Part shown: in pieces, positions 23,118 to 27,906 of the stretch
How the letters are laid out: each line of letters begins with the position of its first letter
How positions within the stretch are numbered: the first letter of the stretch is position 1
From: Betaproteobacteria bacterium UBA2293
GTDB taxonomy: Bacteria > Pseudomonadota > Gammaproteobacteria > Burkholderiales > Rhodocyclaceae
Direction of reading: 5' to 3'
Assembly: GCA_002345845.1 (NCBI GenBank)
Contig: DDWF01000040.1
Span: 1-27,906, forward strand
Length of the DNA stretch: 27,906 nt
Made by a program: the position numbers and the translations under genes
The notes under the pieces: generated by a model
Told to the model about the DNA's origin: nothing
The model's database searches: none
Seen by the model: only the letters and a program-made list of their open reading frames with translations

Positions 23118-23945
23118 TCACCACAGCTTCCACCAGGGCGCCTTGCGTTCCAGGCCATCGCGGAAGAAGCGGCTGTCCGGGAAGTTCGCGCGCAGCACGC
23201 GGTCGGCATCGTCACGCAGGTCAGTCAGACCGAGCTTGTCGTAGGCGCTGACCAGGATGAACATCGCTTCCTCGGTGGCCGGCGTGCGCGGATAAGTCTT
23301 GACTGCGAACTGGGCGCGATTGGCCGCCGCCACGTAGGCGCCGCGCCGCATGTAATAGTGGGCGACATTGACCTCAAGGGAAGCCAGTGTATTGACCAGG
23401 AAATCCATGCGCTTGACGGCGTCCGGCGTGTACTTGCTTTCCGGGAAGCGGGTGACCAGGTCGCGGAAGGATTCGAAGGCTTCACGCGCCGCCTTGGGAT
23501 CGCGTTCGGATGGATTCTGATCGCTGATGTAACCGATCAGGCCGAGATCTTCGTTGAAGTTGATCAGGCCCTTCAGGTAATACACGTAATCAACGGCCGG
23601 ATGGTTCGGGTGCAGCTTGATGAAGCGATCGCAGGCGGCCAGGGCCGAACCGGTATCGTTGGCTTTCCAGTAAACATAGCCGAGCTCAAGCTGGGCCTGC
23701 TGGGCGAATCGGCCATAAGGAAAGCGCGCTTCGAGTTTTTCCAGATGCTTGGCAGCCAGTTCCCAGTTGCCTTCCGCCTGGGCGTCCTTGGCTTCCGCAT
23801 AAAGTCGGCCGGCGGACCAGCCGGCAGTCTCGTCAATTTGCTCGGGAAGGCCGCTGCAGCCGGTCAGTACAAGGGCCATCAAAATGGCGGCGAGAAATCG
23901 GAAGAAGGCGGGGGAAGGGCCGAATGCGGCTAAACTTCGCATCAT
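23118..23945 (-). CDS. bamD: BamD outer-membrane assembly lipoprotein
   Basis: A 275-residue lipoprotein of the BAM complex, which inserts beta-barrel proteins into the outer membrane; BamD is essential with BamA. The signal peptide ends in lipobox LTGC with the lipidated cysteine C30. The mature part consists of TPR helices: LYAEAKDAQAEGNWELAAKHLEKLEARFPYG, a YVYYLKGL segment and the conserved YYMRRGAYVAAANRA. The ATG at 23945 has AGGA 6 nt before it, and a second ATG follows directly. The gene is head-to-head with rluD, and their start codons overlap. Confidence 0.96.
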   Translation of the reverse strand: MMRSLAAFGPSPAFFRFLAAILMALVLTGCSGLPEQIDETAGWSAGRLYAEAKDAQAEGNWELAAKHLEKLEARFPYGRFAQQAQLELGYVYWKANDTGSALAACDRFIKLHPNHPAVDYVYYLKGLINFNEDLGLIGYISDQNPSERDPKAAREAFESFRDLVTRFPESKYTPDAVKRMDFLVNTLASLEVNVAHYYMRRGAYVAAANRAQFAVKTYPRTPATEEAMFILVSAYDKLGLTDLRDDADRVLRANFPDSRFFRDGLERKAPWWKLW

Positions 23946-24900
23946 GAAAGATCCTGTGGAAAACTGCGGCGATTATAGCCGAATTGAACCGCTGCACCTG
24001 ACCGTCCCGGACGCCGACTTCGGCCGTCGTCTCGACCAGGTGCTGGCCTCCCTGCTCCCCCAGCATTCCCGTAACCGCCTGCAAACCTGGGTGCGCGACG
24101 GCTATGTCACCATCGATGGTGCGCTCGAGTGCGAACCCAAACGCAAGCTGCATGGCGGCGAGCGACTGAGTGTCAGTCAGCCGGTCGATGCCCGTGGTGG
24201 CCCGGAGCAGCCGGAAGACATCCCGCTCGACGTCGTCTTCGAGGACGAGACGCTGCTGGTCATCAACAAGCCGGCCGGGCTGGTCGTCCATCCTGGCAGC
24301 GGCAACTGGAACGGCACGCTGATGAATGCGCTGCTGCATCATGTGCCGGGTATCGAGGCGATTCCGCGCGCCGGCATCGTCCATCGTCTGGACAAGGACA
24401 CCAGCGGCCTGCTGGTCGTCGCCAAGACGCTGGAAGCGCAGACCGACCTGATTCGCCAGTTGCAGGCACGGACGGTGCGCCGGGTTTACCTGGCCGTGGC
24501 GGCTGGCGTGATGAAGACCGGTGGCGGCGTCGATTCGCCGATCGGTCGTCATCCGGTGCAACGCATCAAGATGGCGGTGGTGCCGGAAAGCCGCGGCGGC
24601 AAGCCGGCGCTGACCTGGTTCCGCATCATGGAGTCGTTCCCTTATTGCACCTTCGTCGAATGCTCGCTGGAAACCGGGCGCACCCATCAGATCCGCGTGC
24701 ATCTCGCCTCGATCGGCCATCCTCTGGTCGGTGATCAGGTCTATGGGAAGCCGAACGGCAAGCTGCCGGAATTCCCGCGTCAGGCCCTTCATGCCACGCG
24801 GCTCGGCCTGGTGCATCCGCTCAGCGGCCTGAAGATGCAGTGGGAGGTGCCGCTGCCGCCGGATATGCGCGATCTGCTCGACAAGCTGCGCTATGGCTGA
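23944..24900 (+). CDS. rluD: 23S rRNA pseudouridine synthase RluD
   Basis: A 318-residue enzyme that makes the pseudouridines at 1911, 1915 and 1917 in helix 69 of 23S rRNA. The N-terminal S4 domain (about 20-80) contains RLDQVLASLLPQHSRNRLQTWVRDG. The RluA-type catalytic domain has VINKPAGLVVHPG and HRLDKDTSGLLVVAKT with catalytic D150. RVYLAVAAG and ETGRTHQIRVHLA follow. A GTG at 23956 is a possible alternative start. The placement opposite bamD and before pgeF matches the E. coli bamD-rluD-pgeF locus. It overlaps pgeF by 8 nt. Confidence 0.95.
   Translation: MKDPVENCGDYSRIEPLHLTVPDADFGRRLDQVLASLLPQHSRNRLQTWVRDGYVTIDGALECEPKRKLHGGERLSVSQPVDARGGPEQPEDIPLDVVFEDETLLVINKPAGLVVHPGSGNWNGTLMNALLHHVPGIEAIPRAGIVHRLDKDTSGLLVVAKTLEAQTDLIRQLQARTVRRVYLAVAAGVMKTGGGVDSPIGRHPVQRIKMAVVPESRGGKPALTWFRIMESFPYCTFVECSLETGRTHQIRVHLASIGHPLVGDQVYGKPNGKLPEFPRQALHATRLGLVHPLSGLKMQWEVPLPPDMRDLLDKLRYG
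23972..23977 (-). promoter_or_regulatory. Perfect -10 element for bamD inside the rluD coding sequence
   Basis: On the minus strand the sequence reads TATAAT, a perfect -10, with no good -35 at 16-18 bp. Transcription would start near 23965, giving a leader of about 20 nt containing the AGGA that precedes the bamD ATG. Because there is no intergenic gap, this promoter lies within the first codons of rluD. Confidence 0.45.
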
Positions 24901-25621
24901 TTGCCTGCAGCCCGACTGGCCGGCGCCGGCAAACGTACGCGCGCTGCAGACCTTGCGCAGCGGCGGCTGCAGTGCGGCCCCGTGGGACAGTTTCAACCTC
25001 GGCGACCACGTCGGCGACGACCCAGCCCACGTTGCGGCCAATCGCACCCTTTTGCGTGCCATGCTGCCGGCGGAGCCGGCTTGGCTACGCCAGGTGCATG
25101 GCGTCCAGGTACTTGATGCCGCATGTGTCAGCGGGGAGCCGGAAGCCGATGCTGCCTTTGCTCGCCAGCCGCGCATCGTCTGCGCGGTGATGACCGCCGA
25201 CTGCCTGCCGGTGCTCTTCTGTGATCGCGCCGGCACGGTCGTTGCCGCTGCTCACGCTGGCTGGCGCGGTCTGGCGGCCGGTGTGCTGGAGACGACGGTC
25301 CAGTCCATGGGTGTGGCGCCGACAGAATTGCTGGCCTGGTTCGGCCCGGCCATCGGTGACCAGTGCTTCGAGGTTGGCGACGAGGTGCGGGCCGCATTCG
25401 TCGCCCATGATGCGGCAGCCGCCGGGGCGTTTGTTGCCCTCGGTCAGCACAAATGGCTGGCGGATATTTATCGCCTGGCCGGCCAGCGTCTGGCCGCACT
25501 CGGCGTCGGTTCGTTATTTGGCGGCGACTGCTGCACGGTCAGCGATCCGGACCGCTTTTTTTCCTACCGGCGCGACGGCGTTAGCGGGCGCATGGCCACG
25601 CTGATCTGGCTGGACAGCTGA
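24893..25621 (+). CDS. pgeF: PgeF/YfiH multicopper-oxidase-fold (laccase-domain) protein
   Basis: A 242-residue protein of the Cu-oxidase_4/DUF152 family (YfiH). The zinc site is visible as H69 in LRQVHG, C104 in MTADCLPVLF and H121 in AHAGWRGL. The C-terminal DPDRFFSYRRDG motif is also conserved. In E. coli PgeF is reported to correct peptidoglycan synthesis by removing wrongly incorporated L-Ser from UDP-MurNAc-dipeptide; relatives have purine nucleoside activities. The start lies within the end of rluD, so the two are co-transcribed. A T7 run occurs within the RFFSYRR codons, but the frame is intact. Confidence 0.93.
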   Translation: MADCLQPDWPAPANVRALQTLRSGGCSAAPWDSFNLGDHVGDDPAHVAANRTLLRAMLPAEPAWLRQVHGVQVLDAACVSGEPEADAAFARQPRIVCAVMTADCLPVLFCDRAGTVVAAAHAGWRGLAAGVLETTVQSMGVAPTELLAWFGPAIGDQCFEVGDEVRAAFVAHDAAAAGAFVALGQHKWLADIYRLAGQRLAALGVGSLFGGDCCTVSDPDRFFSYRRDGVSGRMATLIWLDS

Positions 25622-25633
25622 GCACGCTGCTCT

Positions 25634-25903
25634 TCATGGCTGATCCCGCGAAGATGCCTCGGCTTCTCCAGGTGCGGGAGCAGCATCCGCCTCGGTCGGC
25701 TGGCTGGCAGCCAGGTGTTCCCGATAGGCCCGCCGCTGGCGGCGTACCTTGCTGCCGCTGATCCACAGCAGCAGGCCGCAGGGCAGCAGTCCGTAGAAGA
25801 GGAAGGAGATGATGCCGGCAATGACGCTGGCCTCGTTGACGGCAACGAGCAGGGTCACGTATAGCCAGCCGATAGCGATGATATACATGCGGTAATTATG
25901 CAT
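25634..25903 (-). CDS. Small conserved two-helix membrane protein
   Basis: An 89-residue protein with two hydrophobic helices (about 6-24 and 28-48), followed by a basic stretch (SKVRRQRRAYREH) and an Ala/Pro/Glu-rich tail. Start alternatives are 25903 (GGAAG upstream) and 25888 (MYIIAIGWLY). The core (YIIAIGWLYV...FLFYGLLPCGLLLWI) resembles small unnamed membrane proteins common in Betaproteobacteria. No function is known. It diverges from phaC over 19 bp. Confidence 0.78.
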   Translation of the reverse strand: MHNYRMYIIAIGWLYVTLLVAVNEASVIAGIISFLFYGLLPCGLLLWISGSKVRRQRRAYREHLAASQPTEADAAPAPGEAEASSRDQP

Positions 25904-25931
25904 TGACAGGCTTCCGGGCGGTATGGAGAAT
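25903..25931 (+). promoter_or_regulatory. Candidate sigma-70 promoter for phaC
   Basis: TTGACA (25903-25908, perfect -35), a 17-bp spacer and GAGAAT (25926-25931, 4 of 6 matches). The predicted start near 25938 lies after the first possible phaC ATG (25923), which would favour translation from the ATG at 25974 on this transcript. Confidence 0.42.
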
Positions 25932-27701
25932 CCAGAAGCTCAAACCCCGACAACATCAGAGACGAGACTTCCCATGGCTCAGGGATCGAACAATAACGAC
26001 GCTTTTCTGGGTTCTGCCATGCAGTTCATGCAGGCCGGACAGAACATGGCGCAGCAGTTCATGGACTATCTCGGCAAGACGGCTGGGCAAGGTACCGACC
26101 AGCCGCCGGCAGTCGATCCGCAGGCGCTGACGGCGCTGCAAAAGCAGTTCATGGATCAGCAGATGGCCCTTTGGCAGGCCATGTTGGCCAAGCAGCAGGG
26201 GCAGGAACAGACTTTCAAGGTGGCGCCGGAACCTGGCGACCGCCGTTTCTCGGCGCCCGAGTGGCGCGACAGCCCGATTTACGATTACCTGCACCAGGCT
26301 TATCTGCTCAATACCCAGTATCTGAAGCAGATCGTCGAGGCAGTGCCAGCCAACGACGAGAAGTCGAAGAATCGCATGCGCTTCCTCGCCCGGCAGGTAT
26401 CCGACGCCATGGCGCCGACGAATTTCGCTGCGACCAATCCGGAATTCATCAAGCTGGCCCTGGAAACCAAGGGGCAGAGCATCACCGACGGCATCAACAA
26501 CCTGATCCGCGATTTCGAGAAGGGGCGCATCTCGATGACCGACGAATCGGTCTTCGAGATTGGCAAGAACATCGCGACGACGGAAGGCGCTGTCGTATAC
26601 GAAAATGAAATGATGCAGCTGATCCAGTACGCGCCGCTGACGCCCAAGGTGGGCACGCGGCCGCTGCTCGTGGTGCCGCCGTGCATCAACAAGTTCTACA
26701 TCATGGACCTGCAACCGGAGAACTCGCTGATCCGCTTCATGGTCGAGCAGGGCAACACCGTGTTTCTCGTCTCCTGGCGCAATCCCAAGGAAGACATGGC
26801 CGGCGCAACCTGGGACGATTATCTGGAAAATGGCCCGATTGCCGCCCTGCGTGTCGCCCGCGACCTCTGCAAGGTGAAGCAGGTCAATGCGCTGGGTTTC
26901 TGCGTCGGCGGCACCATCCTGACCTCGGCGCTGGCCGTGCTCAAGGCGCGTGGTGAGGACCCCGTCACCTCGCTGACCCTGCTGACCACCCTGCTTGATT
27001 TTAGCGACACCGGCGAGATCGGCCTGTTCATCGACGAGCAGGGACTGGCCACGCGCGAGGCGACGATCGGCAACGGCGGCTTGCTGCCGGCGCGCGACCT
27101 GCAGAATACCTTCTCCTTCCTGCGCGCCAACGATCTGGTCTGGAACTATGTCCAGAACAATTATCTGAAGGGCCAGAAGCCGCAGGCTTTCGATCTGCTC
27201 TACTGGAATTCCGATTCGACCAACCTGCCCGGGCCGTTCGCCTGCTGGTACATGCGCAACCTCTATCTGGAGAACAGCCTGCGCGTGCCGGGCAAGCTGC
27301 AGATGTGCGGCGAGCAGGTCGATCTGGGCAAGCTCGACATGCCGGTCTACCTGCTGGCGACGCGCGAGGATCATATCGTCCCCTGGCAGTCGGCCTACCA
27401 GAGCACGCGCATCCTCGGTGGCAAGGTGCGTTTCGTGCTGGGTGCCTCCGGACACATCGCCGGCGTGATCAATCCGGCCAGCAAGAACAAGCGCAGTTAC
27501 TGGACCAACGACGATTCAATGGTCGATGCCGACGGCTGGCTGGTGGCGGCAGAAGAAAAGAAGGGCAGCTGGTGGAATGACTGGGCCGCCTGGCTCAAAC
27601 CGCTGGCCGGCGACCTGCGGGCTCCGCGCAAACCGGGTAATACCAAATACAAGCCGATCGAACCGGCTCCCGGGCGCTATGTCAAGGAACGCGCAGTTTA
27701 A
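25923..27701 (+). CDS. phaC: Class I poly(3-hydroxyalkanoate) synthase
   Basis: PHA synthase of 592 residues that polymerises (R)-3-hydroxybutyryl-CoA into storage polymer on granules. The lipase-like box is GFCVGG with nucleophile C327. The triad is completed by D483 in REDHIVPW and H511 in GASGHIAGVINP. The core has many blocks shared with Cupriavidus PhaC (TEGAVVYENE, VPPCINKFYIMDLQPENSL, VFLVSWRNP, LLTTLLDFSDTGEIG, NLPGPFACWYMRN, EPAPGRYVK). The N-terminal region (about 1-75) is rich in Gln and Met and is poorly conserved. A second ATG at 25974 (MAQGSNNND) is a real alternative start, 17 codons shorter, given the promoter position. phaB follows after 27 bp. Confidence 0.96.
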   Translation: MENPEAQTPTTSETRLPMAQGSNNNDAFLGSAMQFMQAGQNMAQQFMDYLGKTAGQGTDQPPAVDPQALTALQKQFMDQQMALWQAMLAKQQGQEQTFKVAPEPGDRRFSAPEWRDSPIYDYLHQAYLLNTQYLKQIVEAVPANDEKSKNRMRFLARQVSDAMAPTNFAATNPEFIKLALETKGQSITDGINNLIRDFEKGRISMTDESVFEIGKNIATTEGAVVYENEMMQLIQYAPLTPKVGTRPLLVVPPCINKFYIMDLQPENSLIRFMVEQGNTVFLVSWRNPKEDMAGATWDDYLENGPIAALRVARDLCKVKQVNALGFCVGGTILTSALAVLKARGEDPVTSLTLLTTLLDFSDTGEIGLFIDEQGLATREATIGNGGLLPARDLQNTFSFLRANDLVWNYVQNNYLKGQKPQAFDLLYWNSDSTNLPGPFACWYMRNLYLENSLRVPGKLQMCGEQVDLGKLDMPVYLLATREDHIVPWQSAYQSTRILGGKVRFVLGASGHIAGVINPASKNKRSYWTNDDSMVDADGWLVAAEEKKGSWWNDWAAWLKPLAGDLRAPRKPGNTKYKPIEPAPGRYVKERAV

Positions 27702-27716
27702 GAGGCAAGTACTTCT

Positions 27717-27725
27717 GGAGGAGGG
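27717..27725 (+). promoter_or_regulatory. Strong ribosome-binding site of phaB
   Basis: The purine run GGAGGAGGGG just before the phaB ATG is an almost complete anti-16S match. It is much stronger than any other site in the window and is consistent with high PhaB output. Confidence 0.7.
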
Positions 27726-27728
27726 GAA

Positions 27729-27906
27729 ATGACACGAGTTGCACTGGTTACCGGGGGTATGGGTGGATTGGGTGAAGCGATCTGCATCAAGCTGGCGGCG
27801 CTCGGCTTCAAGGTGGTGACCACCTATTCGCCGGGCAACAATAAGGCCGCGGACTGGCTGAAGAACATGAACAACATGGGTTACGGCTTCAAGGCCTATC
27901 CCTGCG
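27729..27906 (+). CDS. phaB: Acetoacetyl-CoA reductase, N-terminal part (cut by window end)
   Basis: The first 59 residues of a short-chain dehydrogenase/reductase. It has the nucleotide-binding motif VTGGMGGLGEAI (TGxxxGxG). The segment LAALGFKVVTTYSPGNNKAADWL resembles PhaB of Cupriavidus rather than general FabG. PhaB reduces acetoacetyl-CoA with NADPH to the PhaC substrate. A strong GGAGGAGG lies just before the ATG. Its position after phaC fits a phaCB operon. The catalytic Ser-Tyr-Lys lie beyond the window. Confidence 0.88.
   Translation, partial: MTRVALVTGGMGGLGEAICIKLAALGFKVVTTYSPGNNKAADWLKNMNNMGYGFKAYPC

Noticed and set aside
23833..25236. Open frame of 467 codons on the minus strand over rluD and pgeF
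   Set aside because: Antisense of two certain genes; no domain signal.
25536..25562. Terminator-like CGGTC/GACCG hairpin followed by T7 inside pgeF
   Set aside because: The stem is only 5 bp with a 9-nt loop, and the T-run encodes the conserved Phe-Phe of the DPDRFFSYRR motif; the reading frame continues normally.
25956..27455. Long open frame of 499 codons on the minus strand over phaC
   Set aside because: Antisense shadow of phaC; no recognisable domain and His/Arg/Gln-rich composition.
1..27906. CRISPR array, insertion sequence, integrase, toxin-antitoxin or phage defence genes
   Set aside because: No regularly spaced repeats, terminal inverted repeats, transposase motifs or defence domains were seen; composition is even and gene order looks native.

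Overview
The window is compact, GC-rich chromosomal DNA with about 25 genes, almost no intergenic space and many start/stop overlaps. It looks like a betaproteobacterium, most likely of the Rhodocyclales group (Azonexus, Dechloromonas, Zoogloea or Accumulibacter relatives). That placement is inferred from gene content: a RegB/RegA redox two-component pair beside a dihaem cytochrome c, a Cupriavidus-type class I PhaC followed by PhaB, many c-di-GMP proteins, and the gene blocks yafS-like/rnhA/dnaQ/gloB and bamD/rluD/pgeF. No species is claimed. No tRNA, rRNA, CRISPR array, insertion sequence or phage gene was recognised.

Layout. (1) 1-2764: RegA-like regulator (cut by the window edge) and RegB-like kinase, minus strand, divergent from a dihaem cytochrome c and a small periplasmic protein; the shared upstream region carries a plausible FNR-type site. 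(2) 2771-8370: c-di-GMP region. A PstS-like binding protein is translationally coupled to a membrane PAS-GGDEF-EAL protein on the minus strand; a 426-bp gap holds an intrinsic-terminator-like structure; then a cytoplasmic EAL-CBS-GGDEF protein on the plus strand. (3) 8393-13022: a minus-strand run, in transcription order yafS-like methyltransferase, rnhA, dnaQ, alpha/beta hydrolase, M18 aminopeptidase, ICMT-like membrane methyltransferase. gloB diverges from it. (4) 13803-15583: minus-strand operon of a three-helix membrane protein, a REC-GGDEF diguanylate cyclase and a CheY-like receiver. (5) 15653-23117: plus-strand run of a giant DUF748 (AsmA-like) protein, rmuC, DUF3293 and a Ser/Thr kinase-HDOD-GAF fusion. 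(6) 23118-25621: bamD (minus) head-to-head with rluD-pgeF (plus), as in enterobacteria. (7) 25634-27906: small membrane protein, then phaC and the start of phaB.

How the parts fit. Most genes are housekeeping or envelope functions. The signalling layer is unusually dense: three c-di-GMP enzymes, one redox two-component system, one stand-alone receiver and one Ser/Thr kinase fusion within 23 kb. The most interesting candidate system is the phosphate-type binding protein coupled to a GGDEF-EAL membrane protein, which resembles the NspS-MbaA logic of periplasmic ligand control over c-di-GMP, with a PstS-like instead of a polyamine-type sensor. The Ser/Thr kinase-HDOD-GAF protein is the second.
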